NCBI GenBank assembly: GCA_023015825.1
Contig: JALKAW010000010.1
Location: 56,822 to 120,821, forward strand
Length of the DNA stretch: 64,000 nt
DNA from: Flavobacteriaceae bacterium S0862
GTDB lineage: Bacteria; Bacteroidota; Bacteroidia; Flavobacteriales; Flavobacteriaceae
Direction of reading: 5' to 3'
The notes beneath the pieces are model-generated. The model had not been told where the DNA came from, did no database searches, and was given only the letters and a program-made list of their open reading frames with translations. The translations under genes were made by a program, and so were the position numbers. Every line of letters begins with the position of its first letter. The stretch's first letter is position 1. Shown piece after piece: positions 1-9,567 of this stretch.

Positions 1-1178
1 ACTCGCGGAACAGTCGCTTCACTAAACGCGTAAAGCAATTTGGCACCATGTACTATAATGCCATTCCACTCTTGGTCTGTTCCTGGTAAAAATCCAGGCA
101 CATCTTCTAAAACCAACATTGGTATATTAAAACAATCGCAAAAACGAACAAAACGTGCTGCTTTCTTTGAGCTGTCCACATCTAAAACACCTGCTAAGAA
201 CATAGGCTGATTAGCAATGATACCAATGCTTTTTCCGCCTAAATGCGCAAATCCAACTATGATGTTTTCAGCGTAATCTTTGTGGATTTCATAAAATGAA
301 TCGGTATCAATAATACCTTTTATAACCTCATGCATGTCATAAGGTTTGTTTGGGCTGTCTGGAACAATAGAGGAGAGGCTATCTCTAATTTCATCTTCTA
401 AATCATAAGGAAGACTCGTTGGTTTTTCTCGATTACTTTGTGGGAAATAGCTCAATAATTGTTTAACGTCCTCTAAGCACTCAATATCATTAGCCGAGGT
501 TTTATGAGCTACTCCAGATTTTGTAGAATGTGTTGAAGCACCACCAAGTTCTTCGCTAGTAACTTCTTCGTTAGTAACAGTTTTAACCACGTTAGGTCCA
601 GTTACAAACATATAGCTTGTATCTTGAACCATGATGGTGAAATCTGTCATAGCTGGAGAGTATACTGCACCTCCTGCACAAGGCCCCATAATTGCTGAAA
701 TTTGTGGTATTACACCTGAAGCCTGAACATTTCTGTAAAATATGTCGGCATAACCACCAAGCGAACGCACACCTTCTTGAATACGTGCACCACCAGAATC
801 ATTAAGACCAATTAATGGTGCGCCAACATTTACAGCCATATCCATAATTTTGCAAATTTTTTCAGCATGAGTCTCAGATAAAGAACCACCAAAAACAGTA
901 AAATCTTGAGCAAATACATACACTAATCGTCCATCAATAGTGCCATAACCAGTAATGACACCATCACCATAAAATTTCTGTTTTTCCATCCCGAAATCTT
1001 TGGTACGATGCGTCACTAAGGCGCCTATTTCTTCGAACGAACCTTCATCCATAAGATAATTGATACGTTCGCGTGCAGTAAGCTTCTTTTTAGCGTGCTG
1101 TTTTTCAATACGTGATTCACCACCACCTAAATAGGCTTGCTGAAGTTTTTCGTTAAGTGCTTTTATTTTTGAGTCCAT
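1..1178 (-). CDS. Acyl-CoA carboxylase carboxyltransferase (beta) subunit, 3' end cut by window edge
   Basis: Reading leftwards from the ATG at 1176-1178, the frame is open to the window edge (about 392 codons; the family is usually about 510-520). The N-terminus [20 protein letters not shown], the segment [19 protein letters not shown], the glycine-rich [14 protein letters not shown] acyl-CoA/carboxybiotin site and [17 protein letters not shown] are all typical of propionyl-/acetyl-CoA carboxylase carboxyltransferases (crotonase fold). It would transfer CO2 from carboxybiotin to an acyl-CoA in the cytosol. It sits 6 nt after the biotin carboxylase gene and so is the last of the three visible operon genes. 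Propionyl-CoA is the most likely substrate by family; methylcrotonyl- or acetyl-CoA cannot be excluded. Confidence 0.93.
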   Translation of the reverse strand, partial: MDSKIKALNEKLQQAYLGGGESRIEKQHAKKKLTARERINYLMDEGSFEEIGALVTHRTKDFGMEKQKFYGDGVITGYGTIDGRLVYVFAQDFTVFGGSLSETHAEKICKIMDMAVNVGAPLIGLNDSGGARIQEGVRSLGGYADIFYRNVQASGVIPQISAIMGPCAGGAVYSPAMTDFTIMVQDTSYMFVTGPNVVKTVTNEEVTSEELGGASTHSTKSGVAHKTSANDIECLEDVKQLLSYFPQSNREKPTSLPYDLEDEIRDSLSSIVPDSPNKPYDMHEVIKGIIDTDSFYEIHKDYAENIIVGFAHLGGKSIGIIANQPMFLAGVLDVDSSKKAARFVRFCDCFNIPMLVLEDVPGFLPGTDQEWNGIIVHGAKLLYAFSEATVPR

Positions 1179-1184
1179 AAGTGT

Positions 1185-2624
1185 CTAATTTGGTAATTGT
1201 AAAAGTTGTTGGTCTTCCAGATAATGCTTTAAGGCAATGAGTGCTGCAATTTCTGCTTCTTCTTTATGTTGTTCTAATAGTTTTTCTGGAGAATAATAGT
1301 TTTTTACAAAGTGCGTATCAAAATTCCCAGAAACAAATGCTTCGTGTTCGCAAACAAATTTTCCAAATGGTAACGTAGTTTGTACACCTTCAACATGGTA
1401 ATTCTCAATAGCATGTAGCATTAATTGTATGGCTTCATTACGTGTTTTGCCATAGGTTACTAGTTTGGAAAGCATAGGATCGTAATAAATAGGAATCTCC
1501 ATACCTTCTTCAAAGCCATTATCTACACGAATACCCTTTCCAATGGGTAATTTGTAAGTTTCAAGCGTTCCAACACTAGGTAAAAAATCATTTAAAGGGT
1601 CTTCTGCATACACACGTAGTTCTAAGGCATGACCATTGATTTTTAATTCTTCTTGTTTTATATCGAGAGCTTCTCCGCGAGCTACTCTAATTTGAAGTTC
1701 TACTAAATCTACACCTGAAATCAATTCCGAAACAGGATGTTCTACCTGTAAACGTGTATTCATTTCCAGAAAATAGAAGTTAAGGTCAGCATCCATTAAA
1801 AACTCAACAGTTCCAGCTCCTAGATAATCGCAAGAGCGTGCTACATTAATAGCAGCTTCTCCCATTTTTTTGCGTAATTCTGGTGTTAAAACTGATGAAG
1901 GTGCTTCTTCAACTACTTTTTGATGCCTACGTTGAATACTGCATTCTCGTTCAAAAAAGTGCAATACGTTACGATGGCTATCTGCCATAACCTGAATTTC
2001 GATATGGCGAGGAGAAGTAACATACTTTTCGATAAATACAGAGCCGTCACCAAAAGCAGAAGTTGCTTCACTAATGGCGCGATTCATTTGTGACTCTAAT
2101 TCACTTTCTTTTTCAACTATACGCATGCCTTTTCCACCACCACCAGCAGAAGCTTTTATTAGAATTGGAAAGCCAATATCCTTGGCAATATCTTTAGCCT
2201 TCTTAACATCTGTAATGGCTTCGTCAATTCCAGGAACCATAGGGATATTGTATGCTTTTACAGCCTCTTTGGCTGCAAGTTTGCTACCCATAATTTTAAT
2301 GGCTTTAGACTTTGGTCCAATAAACGTGATGTTATTATTTTCGCATAATTCAGCGAAATGTGCATTTTCACTTAAGAAGCCATAACCTGGATGGATACCA
2401 TCGGCGTGTAACTTTTTTGCTACTTCAATTATTTTTTCTCCTAATAAGTATGATTGATTGGAAGGTGCTTTACCAATGTAAACTGCTTCGTCTGCATAAC
2501 GTACGTGTGGTGCATTTCTATCAGCCTCAGAGAATACCGCAACCGTTTTTATTCCCATTTTTTTTGCAGTTCGCATTACACGAATAGCAATTTCTCCTCT
2601 ATTTGCTACTAATATCTTTTTCAT
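1185..2624 (-). CDS. Biotin carboxylase subunit of acyl-CoA carboxylase
   Basis: Cytosolic ATP-grasp enzyme that carboxylates biotin on the carrier protein using bicarbonate and ATP. The 479-residue frame begins MKKILVANRGEIAIRVMRTA, the classic biotin carboxylase N-terminus. It has the ATP-grasp glycine loop KASAGGGGKGMRIV (about residue 160), the HIEIQV and ERECSIQRRHQK segments, and the catalytic EMNTRLQVEHPV motif (about residue 290). Length fits a stand-alone subunit (about 450-500) without a fused biotinyl domain. It starts 1 nt after the carrier-protein gene stops and ends 6 nt before the carboxyltransferase start, so the three are almost certainly co-transcribed. The conventional name accC is possible, but the partner genes suggest an acyl-CoA (propionyl-type) enzyme rather than the fatty-acid-synthesis one. 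Confidence 0.94.
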   Translation of the reverse strand: MKKILVANRGEIAIRVMRTAKKMGIKTVAVFSEADRNAPHVRYADEAVYIGKAPSNQSYLLGEKIIEVAKKLHADGIHPGYGFLSENAHFAELCENNNITFIGPKSKAIKIMGSKLAAKEAVKAYNIPMVPGIDEAITDVKKAKDIAKDIGFPILIKASAGGGGKGMRIVEKESELESQMNRAISEATSAFGDGSVFIEKYVTSPRHIEIQVMADSHRNVLHFFERECSIQRRHQKVVEEAPSSVLTPELRKKMGEAAINVARSCDYLGAGTVEFLMDADLNFYFLEMNTRLQVEHPVSELISGVDLVELQIRVARGEALDIKQEELKINGHALELRVYAEDPLNDFLPSVGTLETYKLPIGKGIRVDNGFEEGMEIPIYYDPMLSKLVTYGKTRNEAIQLMLHAIENYHVEGVQTTLPFGKFVCEHEAFVSGNFDTHFVKNYYSPEKLLEQHKEEAEIAALIALKHYLEDQQLLQLPN

Positions 2625-2625
2625 A

Positions 2626-3111
2626 TTATTCGAATTCGATTAACAGTTCATTTTTATCAACTGCGTTTCCTTTTGTAACTGAAATGTTTTTAATTATTCC
2701 ATCACGTGGTGAAGTAATAATATTTTCCATTTTCATGGCTTCAAGAATTAATAAGGCGTCATTCTCTTTTACTTCTTGACCAACTTCAACACTAATATCA
2801 AGGATTAAACCAGGCATTGGTGCCTTAATCTCATTTACTAATTTCGAGATACCAACTTCGAATCCCATTTTTTTAATTAGTATGTCTAAATCATTGTTTA
2901 TGTTTATGTTATAAGTTTTGTTATTAACTTTTACTTTATATAATTTCGCGTTGAAATTTGAGTCGATAATCTCAGTAATTATTGATTTATTATTGTAAAG
3001 TAGATGGTGTTTTGATTTTGATAATCTTATTATATCTACTTTGGAGATATCTGAATCATCTAGTTTAAATTCATAATCAGAATTAACTTTTAATGTATAT
3101 GTTTTGCTCAT
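2626..3111 (-). CDS. Biotin carboxyl carrier protein of acyl-CoA carboxylase
   Basis: 161-residue carrier protein. The last 75 residues form a biotinyl/lipoyl domain with the canonical EAMKMEN motif; Lys127 is the predicted biotinylation site. The preceding KAPMPGLILDISVEVGQEVK is typical of carriers working with decarboxylases or propionyl-CoA carboxylase. The N-terminal 85 residues are Asn/Lys/Asp-rich beta-strand sequence, probably the subunit-docking part. It is the first gene of the operon, followed 1 nt later by the biotin carboxylase, so carrier, carboxylase and carboxyltransferase are three separate polypeptides, unlike the two-subunit alpha/beta propionyl-CoA carboxylases. Confidence 0.92.
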   Translation of the reverse strand: MSKTYTLKVNSDYEFKLDDSDISKVDIIRLSKSKHHLLYNNKSIITEIIDSNFNAKLYKVKVNNKTYNININNDLDILIKKMGFEVGISKLVNEIKAPMPGLILDISVEVGQEVKENDALLILEAMKMENIITSPRDGIIKNISVTKGNAVDKNELLIEFE

Positions 3112-3196
3112 TACTTTATGTGGATTAGGTAACTTTTAAAGCTACGAAATTAATAGTAAGTTTTGTTTAATAACATGAAGTAAGTCATGTTTTTAA

Positions 3197-3880
3197 CTAT
3201 TTTTTTGAATCTTTAAAATAAGAAATATTTTGATGTGCCTTTATAGCTCGTTTGGATAATATTATTCCTATAATGAGAGAGATAAATGCGCCAATGGATA
3301 TGCCAGGAATAAAGCCAATAAAGAGGAAGAAATCGTAAGCCCCATGGAATAAAACTGCTAGTGATAAACCAATAAGGTTCCATTTTACACGGTTGTTAGT
3401 GAATTTTGCTTTTCCCATATAGTACCCCATTAATATGGCAAAAGTTGCATGAGCAGGAATTGCGGTTACAGCCCTTATTAAGGCAACTTCAATACCACCC
3501 TGTAAGACATAAAATAGATTTTCAACTGCTGCAAAACCCATAGAAACCATCACTGCGTATACAATACCATCAAATGGCTCGTTGAAACCTTTTCTTGGTT
3601 GTGCGTAATAGCGAACCATGATATACTTACTAAACTCCTCAATTAACCCAACAACAAAAAAGGCTTTTACAAATTGTTGCCAAATACTGTAATTATCAGG
3701 TAATGGTAAAAACAAATCAAAAAACACGTACAAAAGCGTTGTGATAACTATGCTTAAAATGGCTCCAAGCAAGAAGCTAACTAATAATACACGTTTGGAT
3801 TCCTTTTCGTACTTATCCTTAATATAAATGTAGATAATTACGATGAGTATTGGAGTAGTAGTAGCAACTAAAAGATTCAT
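3197..3880 (-). CDS. PrsW family intramembrane metalloprotease
   Basis: 227-residue polytopic membrane protein. The first segment is a membrane anchor (LLVATTTPILIVIIYIYI), and about seven more hydrophobic segments follow. It has the PrsW/CPBP-like active-site pattern: Glu81-Glu82 in GLIEEFSKY, Glu120-Asn121 in FAAVENLFY, His144 in IPAHATFAIL and His179 in LFHGAYDF, which would bind the metal within the membrane. In Bacillus, PrsW cleaves an anti-sigma factor (RsiW); Bacteroidota members mostly have no known substrate. No anti-sigma gene is adjacent here. It lies 18 nt after the Nudix gene on the same strand and may be co-transcribed with it. Confidence 0.85.
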   Translation of the reverse strand: MNLLVATTTPILIVIIYIYIKDKYEKESKRVLLVSFLLGAILSIVITTLLYVFFDLFLPLPDNYSIWQQFVKAFFVVGLIEEFSKYIMVRYYAQPRKGFNEPFDGIVYAVMVSMGFAAVENLFYVLQGGIEVALIRAVTAIPAHATFAILMGYYMGKAKFTNNRVKWNLIGLSLAVLFHGAYDFFLFIGFIPGISIGAFISLIIGIILSKRAIKAHQNISYFKDSKK

Positions 3881-3898
3881 GCAGGAAAATTATAAAAA

Positions 3899-4447
3899 TT
3901 AAATTACTTTGTTTACTTGTTCTATGATAAAAGCATAATAAGTGTAATCTGCAGGAACTAATTTGAATGTTTCTTTGCGGTTTTCGATATAAAATTTCAA
4001 TTTATCTAAAGAAATTAATGTAATATCATCAACTTCCTCATCTTGAATTTTCAGATCGTTAATATCAACCAATAATTCACACAAAAATATATGCTGGAAC
4101 TCACAATCATTTATACCATTTGGATGAATGTTTACATTCTTTCTAACATCAATTTGCAATAAGTTTCTTTCTAAAATGTTTAAACCAATTTCTTCTTTAA
4201 CCTCTCTTATAGCTGCATTCAAAATAGATTCGCCAGACAAAACATGTCCTGCGACCGAAACATCCCAAAAACTTGGAAAAGTGTCTTTGTGCTTACTTCT
4301 TTGTTGAAGCAAAATGCAACCACTTTTGGTGTAAAACCAAATATGAACAGTTGGGTGAAATAGACCTTTTAAATGAGCTTCTTCTTTTAAACCACTTTTG
4401 CCAGTAGGCACACCATGTTCTGTCCAAATGTCTATATACTCTTGCAA
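3899..4447 (-). CDS. Nudix hydrolase (isopentenyl-diphosphate isomerase-like subgroup)
   Basis: 182-residue cytosolic protein with a full Nudix box at about residues 67-89 (G67, E73, R81-E82, E85-E86, G88), which binds the divalent metal for cleaving nucleoside-diphosphate-linked substrates. The start MQEYIDIWTEHGVPTGKSG and the segment HPTVHIWFYTKSGCILLQQR resemble the subgroup often annotated as IPP-isomerase-like or NUDIX hydrolase YfcD-type. The cysteine and glutamate pattern needed for a true IPP isomerase is not convincing, so substrate is unassigned. It is divergent from the acylase gene, with about 100 nt of AT-rich DNA between them that must hold both promoters. Confidence 0.85.
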   Translation of the reverse strand: MQEYIDIWTEHGVPTGKSGLKEEAHLKGLFHPTVHIWFYTKSGCILLQQRSKHKDTFPSFWDVSVAGHVLSGESILNAAIREVKEEIGLNILERNLLQIDVRKNVNIHPNGINDCEFQHIFLCELLVDINDLKIQDEEVDDITLISLDKLKFYIENRKETFKLVPADYTYYAFIIEQVNKVI

Positions 4448-4551
4448 TTCTTTAAATTTTCAATCAAAGATAATTTTAAATATAAAATATGTAGCTTAAA
4501 AAATTAAATTGATTATAGTAAATAGTATTTTTGATAATCAAACTTCATTTC

Positions 4552-6939
4552 ATGCGCATTTTTAAGAAAATCTTATTAGGAATTTTAATATTGTTGGTAA
4601 TTGGTGCTATTTCTGGCTTTATATATATCAACTCCCTAAAGCCTCAGTATTCAGGAAATCTCGAGCTTCAAAATTTGCAATCGGAAGTCTCTACGTATTT
4701 TGATGACTATGGTATACCACATATTTATGCCGAAAATCAAGAAGATGCATATACAACATTAGGGTATTTACACGCTCAAGATAGGTTATGGCAAATGGAG
4801 CTTCTAAAACGTATTGCTCCAGGACGTTTATCAGAAATACTAGGAAAGGATTTGTTGGTAACCGATAAATTTTTTGCAACTTTAGGAATAGAAGAAGCGA
4901 CAGAGAAAGCCATAATTAATTTGGACAAAAGCAGTAATACATACAAGTTCGCTATGGCATATATTAACGGTGTCAATCAATTTATTGATGAAGGTGCAAC
5001 ACCAATAGAATTTACTTTAGTTGGTGTAAAAAAAGAACCATATCAATTAAAAGATATGTACAATATTTTTGGTTACATGGCTTTTAGCTTTGCTATGGCA
5101 CAAAAAACCGACCCAATGCTCACTGCTATACAAGAAAAACTGGGTGATGAGTATTTAAAGGATTTAGATATACTGCCAAACACTAATGGGACTTTAATTA
5201 AAAGCAATAATCAAAATATTGAAGTATTAAATAAATTGTCCAATCAAATTGCACAAATAACAAATAAGTTGCCAATCCCTGCTTTTATTGGTAGTAACAG
5301 TTGGGTGGTTAATGCTAAAAAAACGAGTAACGGAAATGTGTTGTTTGCAAACGATCCGCATATTGGTTATGCGCAACCATCTGTTTGGTATGAAGCTCAT
5401 ATTGTTACACCAAATTATGAAATGTATGGTTATCATTTAGCAGGTGTGTCTTTCCCTTTATTAGGGCACAATAGAGACTATGCTTATGGTTTGACAATGT
5501 TTGAAAATGATGACATCGATTTTTACCAAGAAACAAATAACCCTTCTAATAAGGATGAGTATAAAACACCAACAGGTTTTGCAGCATATAAGAAAAGTAT
5601 CAAAACCATAAAGGTTAAAGATGAAGAAGATGTTGTTTTAGAGATTAAATCTTCCAGACATGGTCCAATTATGAATGGCGTACAAGATGAAATATCACAT
5701 GACAGACCTATTGCTTTGTCTTGGGTATATACACAGCATAAAGTTGAGATTTTACAAGCTGGTTATAAGCTTTCACATTCTAAAACGATGGAAGATGTAA
5801 AACAAGCAGCTTCAATGATTCATGCACCAGGTTTAAATGTCATGTATGGTGATGCAAAAGGAAATGTGGCTTGGTGGGCTTCTGGGCAACTTTACACACA
5901 CAAAGAGCATGTGAACCCTAAGTTTGTTTTAGATGGTGCAAGTGGCAAAGACGATCCAGTAGCTTATTTAGATTTTTCAAAAAACCCAATGGCTGAAAAC
6001 CCAGACTGGAATTATGTGTATTCAGCAAATAACCAACCAGATTCCATTGCAGGAATGTTATATCCTGGTTATTATTTGCCAGAAGATAGAGCAAAACGTA
6101 TTGTAGAACTACTTGAACCCAAAAATAATTGGAGTAAAGAGAGTTTTTCTAAAATGATTGTAGATAATACATCATCTGTTGCTACTAGTAATGTTGAGGT
6201 GCTGACCAAGGTTATTAATTACAATAAATTAAACAAGAATCAACAACGAGCAATGGATATATTGCAGCTTTGGGAAGGTGATAATGCTGTTGATGGTATT
6301 GCTCCAACCATTTATCATCGTATTATTTATCGTTATTTAGAAAACACATTTAAAGATGAATTGGGCGATACATTATATAACCAACTCCTACGTACACATT
6401 TAATCAAGAGGTCTATAGCTCTACAAATTGGTAATGACACCTCTATGTGGTGGGATGATGTAGAAACAATCAATGTGAAAGAAATAAAAGCTGATATTAT
6501 TAATGCATCATTTATTGAAGCTATTTCGAGTTTAGAATCACAATTAGGTGAAGATATTATGAATTGGAAATGGGGAACAGTACACACTTTAGAACATGGT
6601 CATGCACTAGGCGCTGTAAAGACATTAAAACCTTATTTTAATGTTGGACCATTTGAAACAGGTGGAACAGAAGAGGTAATTGATAATAAAGCGTTCGATT
6701 TTAATGATACAGGATTATATGAAATAAAGGCAGGACCTTCAACCAGGCGTATAGTTGATTTCTCAGATGTTGAAAATAGTATTAGTATTTTGCCAACAGG
6801 ACAATCTGGAAATCCGTTTAGTGAACATTACGATGATCAAGCACTCATGTATAGCAAGGGAGAGTTTAGAAAAATGAAAATGAATAAAGAAGAGATTATA
6901 GAGACATCAAGATTACTTAAGGTAGTTCCGAAAAACTAA
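4552..6939 (+). CDS. Penicillin acylase family protein (Ntn hydrolase)
   Basis: Exported or membrane-anchored amidase precursor. I place the start at the ATG giving MRIFKKILLGILILLVIGAI, a Lys-rich signal/anchor; an upstream in-frame start adds seven residues. The family processing site is visible as FIGSNSWVV: the serine encoded at 5293-5295 would become the N-terminal nucleophile of the beta chain after autocleavage, giving an alpha chain of about 245 and a beta chain of about 545 residues. Other hallmarks are NDPHIGYAQPSVWYEAH, SRHGPIMN and the GQSGNPFSEHYDDQ tail. Members hydrolyse beta-lactam side chains, acyl-homoserine lactones or other amides; the substrate here is unknown. It is monocistronic and ends at a strong bidirectional terminator. 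Confidence 0.9.
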   Translation: MRIFKKILLGILILLVIGAISGFIYINSLKPQYSGNLELQNLQSEVSTYFDDYGIPHIYAENQEDAYTTLGYLHAQDRLWQMELLKRIAPGRLSEILGKDLLVTDKFFATLGIEEATEKAIINLDKSSNTYKFAMAYINGVNQFIDEGATPIEFTLVGVKKEPYQLKDMYNIFGYMAFSFAMAQKTDPMLTAIQEKLGDEYLKDLDILPNTNGTLIKSNNQNIEVLNKLSNQIAQITNKLPIPAFIGSNSWVVNAKKTSNGNVLFANDPHIGYAQPSVWYEAHIVTPNYEMYGYHLAGVSFPLLGHNRDYAYGLTMFENDDIDFYQETNNPSNKDEYKTPTGFAAYKKSIKTIKVKDEEDVVLEIKSSRHGPIMNGVQDEISHDRPIALSWVYTQHKVEILQAGYKLSHSKTMEDVKQAASMIHAPGLNVMYGDAKGNVAWWASGQLYTHKEHVNPKFVLDGASGKDDPVAYLDFSKNPMAENPDWNYVYSANNQPDSIAGMLYPGYYLPEDRAKRIVELLEPKNNWSKESFSKMIVDNTSSVATSNVEVLTKVINYNKLNKNQQRAMDILQLWEGDNAVDGIAPTIYHRIIYRYLENTFKDELGDTLYNQLLRTHLIKRSIALQIGNDTSMWWDDVETINVKEIKADIINASFIEAISSLESQLGEDIMNWKWGTVHTLEHGHALGAVKTLKPYFNVGPFETGGTEEVIDNKAFDFNDTGLYEIKAGPSTRRIVDFSDVENSISILPTGQSGNPFSEHYDDQALMYSKGEFRKMKMNKEEIIETSRLLKVVPKN

Positions 6940-6956
6940 TCGAAATTAATTGTAAT

Positions 6957-6987
6957 AAAAAAGCCCTCAATTGAGGGCTTTTTTTAT
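6957..6987. terminator. Bidirectional intrinsic terminator
   Basis: A perfect 20-nt palindrome at 6961-6980 (AAGCCCTCAA / TTGAGGGCTT) is flanked by an A-run on the left and a T-run on the right, between the convergent acylase and M42 peptidase genes. It can terminate both. Confidence 0.9.
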
Positions 6988-8076
6988 TTATTCAAAATAA
7001 CTAAACGTATCTCCGTCTTTTATTTTTAAAACCGTTTCATAAATCATTCTAATAACGTTTTCAACATCATCACTATGTACCATTTCTACGGTAGTATGCA
7101 TATAACGTAATGGTAACGAAATTAATGCCGAAGCAACACCACCATTACTATACGCAAAAGCATCAGTATCTGTTCCAGTGGCTCTGGACAATGCCGAACG
7201 TTGGAAAGGTATATTCTTCTCTTCAGCAGTATCTATAATTAAATCACGTAATTTCTGTTGTACAGCAGGAGCATAGGCAACTACAGGGCCTTTGCCTATT
7301 TCCAAATGACCTTCTTTTTTCTTTTCAATCATTGGAGTAGTAGTGTCATGAGTTACATCTGTCACTATTGCCACATTGGGTTTGATTGTATGTGTAATCA
7401 TTTCGGCACCACGCAATCCAATTTCTTCTTGAACTGAGTTTGTAATATATAAACCAAAAGGTAATTTCTTTTTGTTTTCGTGCAATAATCTTGCTACTTC
7501 AGCAATCATAAAACCACCCATTCTATTATCTAAAGCACGACAGACAAACTTATCTTTATTAAGTATATGAAATTCATCAGGATACGTAATAACGCAACCA
7601 ACATGAACGCCCATTTTCTCAACCTCTTCTTTGTCCTTAGCACCAATATCAATAGTGATGTTGTCAGGTTTTGGTGCTTCTTCTTTCGAACTATTTCGTG
7701 TATGAATTGCAGGCCAACCAAAAACACCTTTTACAATCCCTTTTTTGGTGTGGATATTTACGATTTTGCTGGGTGCAATTTGATGATCACTTCCACCATT
7801 TCTAATCACATAAATTAATCCGTTGTCTGCTATGTAGTTAACATACCATGAAATTTCATCAGCATGCCCTTCAATAACTACTTTGTATTTGGCTTCAGGA
7901 TTAATAACACCAACAGCTGTTCCATATGTGTCTGTAATAAATTCATCTACATAAGGTTTTAGGTAATTCATCCAAATTTTTTGCCCATCCCATTCGTAAC
8001 CTGTAGGTGCTGCATTATTTAAGTATTTTTCAAGAAAGTCCATGGACTTTTTATTGAGTATCTTCTTTTTTGCCAT
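6988..8076 (-). CDS. M42 family metallopeptidase (glutamyl/tetrahedral aminopeptidase type)
   Basis: 362-residue cytosolic dinuclear metallopeptidase. Visible ligands and catalytic motifs: GHADEI (His71, Asp73), the bridging aspartate in RALDNRMGG, the general-base pair in SVQEEIGLRGAE, the aspartate in TDVTHD, and the C-terminal His in PLRYMHTTVEMV. These are the standard M42 set (PepA/FrvX/TET peptidases), which usually form tetrahedral dodecamers and remove N-terminal residues from peptides. No signal peptide. It is transcribed alone and converges with the acylase gene. Family assignment is secure; residue specificity is not readable. Confidence 0.93.
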   Translation of the reverse strand: MAKKKILNKKSMDFLEKYLNNAAPTGYEWDGQKIWMNYLKPYVDEFITDTYGTAVGVINPEAKYKVVIEGHADEISWYVNYIADNGLIYVIRNGGSDHQIAPSKIVNIHTKKGIVKGVFGWPAIHTRNSSKEEAPKPDNITIDIGAKDKEEVEKMGVHVGCVITYPDEFHILNKDKFVCRALDNRMGGFMIAEVARLLHENKKKLPFGLYITNSVQEEIGLRGAEMITHTIKPNVAIVTDVTHDTTTPMIEKKKEGHLEIGKGPVVAYAPAVQQKLRDLIIDTAEEKNIPFQRSALSRATGTDTDAFAYSNGGVASALISLPLRYMHTTVEMVHSDDVENVIRMIYETVLKIKDGDTFSYFE

Positions 8077-8199
8077 TCTAAAATATTTTGCTCTAAAATA
8101 ATAATATTAATAAGAATTTAAGGTTTAAAAGAGTGTAAAATATTAACTTTACATTGTTAAGTTTTATTCAAAGCACCTCAATTTGAATTCAACCCAATT

Positions 8200-8910
8200 A
8201 TGAAAAAGATTCTTTGCATATTATTTGTATTACCATTGTTTTGTTTTGGTCAGGTTCAAGAGACTGAAACCGATACTTCTCAAACAAAATATTTGATAAT
8301 AAAGGGTGATTCTATTCCAAGATTGGCCATAGATTTAGACGAAGTTATGCTACTCCATAAATTAAAGTTTGATAGTAAAGAAGACAGGAGACGTTACTTA
8401 ATCTTAAAACGTAAAACCTTAAAAGTGTATCATTATGCACAATTGGCTGCTACCAGATTAGATACACTTAATGCGCGGCTAAATAGATTAGAAAAAAAGC
8501 GTGATAGAAAACAGTACGCTAAAAAAATACAACGGTATATTGAAGGTGAATTCTCAGATGAGTTAAAAAAACTCACACGAACCGAAGGACAAATACTTAT
8601 TAAGTTAATTCACCGACAAACTGGACATACAACATTTGAGCTTATTAAAGAACTGCGTAATGGTTGGCGTGCCTTTTGGTTTAATAACACAGCAAGTCTA
8701 TTCGATTTATCTTTGAAAAAGGAGTTTGCCCCAATGAATGTAAAAGAAGATTATTTAATTGAAGATATCTTGCAGCGCAACTTCCAAAGCGGACGTTTAG
8801 AACGACAAAAAGATGCTTTAGGATTAGACTTCTTTGAATTAACCCAGAAATGGTTAGGAGATAAGCCCAAAACTGCCCAAAACACCAAAACCATTGAGCG
8901 AACAAACTAA
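8200..8910 (+). CDS. DUF4294 domain-containing protein (exported)
   Basis: 236 residues with a signal peptide (MKKILCILFVLPLFCFGQVQ) followed by a lysine/arginine-rich helical domain. The central block, with RQTGHTTFELIKELRNGW and RAFWFNNTASLFDLSLKKE, matches my memory of DUF4294, a Bacteroidota-restricted family of unknown function. The product is probably periplasmic. The last 17 nt overlap the start of the hemolysin-III-like gene, so the two are translationally coupled or at least co-transcribed. Confidence 0.8.
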   Translation: MKKILCILFVLPLFCFGQVQETETDTSQTKYLIIKGDSIPRLAIDLDEVMLLHKLKFDSKEDRRRYLILKRKTLKVYHYAQLAATRLDTLNARLNRLEKKRDRKQYAKKIQRYIEGEFSDELKKLTRTEGQILIKLIHRQTGHTTFELIKELRNGWRAFWFNNTASLFDLSLKKEFAPMNVKEDYLIEDILQRNFQSGRLERQKDALGLDFFELTQKWLGDKPKTAQNTKTIERTN

Positions 8911-9517
8911 GTTAGAGGAACAGCTCAATACATTCTCTCATGCCATTGGAGCTGTATTAGGTATTGTTGGTTTAATAATACTAGTAAGCAAACAAGTTAA
9001 TGCTCCTTGGAGTTTATTTAGTGTATTAGTATATGGTCTTTCCATTATTGTTTTGTTTAGTGCTTCTGCATTATATCATGCCGCCAAAACCGAAAAGCGC
9101 AAACATTATTTTAGAATTGTAGACCATATAAGCATTTATTTATTAATTGCAGGAACCTACACACCTGTATTATTGTTAACGTTACCAGATAGCAACGGTT
9201 GGCCTCTGTTTTATACCGTTTGGGGAATTGCAGCTTTTGGCGTGTTTTTAAAACTCTTTTTTACAGGACGTTTCGAGGTTTTTTCGACGCTGTTGTATTT
9301 GGTAATGGGTTGGCTTATTGTGTTTGATTTTAGTGTGCTAGCTGAAAGGATGGACACCAATGGGCTACTTTTCTTGTTTGCAGGAGGGTTGTTTTACACT
9401 GTTGGTATTGTATTTTATGCTATTAATAGGATACCAAATAACCATGTAATTTGGCACGTGTTTGTGTTAGCAGGTGCTATTAGTCACTATTTTATGATTT
9501 TGTGGTTTGTAGTTTAG
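8894..9517 (+). CDS. Hemolysin III / PAQR family membrane protein
   Basis: 207-residue protein with about seven membrane segments. Family signatures are EEQLNTFSHAIGAVLG at the start, SASALYHAAKTEKRKHYFRI, DHISIYLLIAGTYTPVLL and the C-terminal HVIWHVFVLAGAISHYFMIL. The serine/aspartate/histidine set resembles the zinc site of PAQR and alkaline-ceramidase proteins. The only start consistent with the family's short N-terminus is a TTG at 8894, inside the end of the upstream gene. Bacterial members are linked to membrane fluidity or lipid metabolism; the hemolysin name is historical. Confidence 0.88.
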   Translation: MSEQTKLEEQLNTFSHAIGAVLGIVGLIILVSKQVNAPWSLFSVLVYGLSIIVLFSASALYHAAKTEKRKHYFRIVDHISIYLLIAGTYTPVLLLTLPDSNGWPLFYTVWGIAAFGVFLKLFFTGRFEVFSTLLYLVMGWLIVFDFSVLAERMDTNGLLFLFAGGLFYTVGIVFYAINRIPNNHVIWHVFVLAGAISHYFMILWFVV

Positions 9518-9567
9518 TTAAAATAGAAATTGAATTTAACTGGTAAAAATGTTTTTTGTGTAACTGT

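Noticed and set aside
2074..2587. Two plus-strand frames of 75-103 codons
   Set aside because: Antisense shadows of the biotin carboxylase gene.
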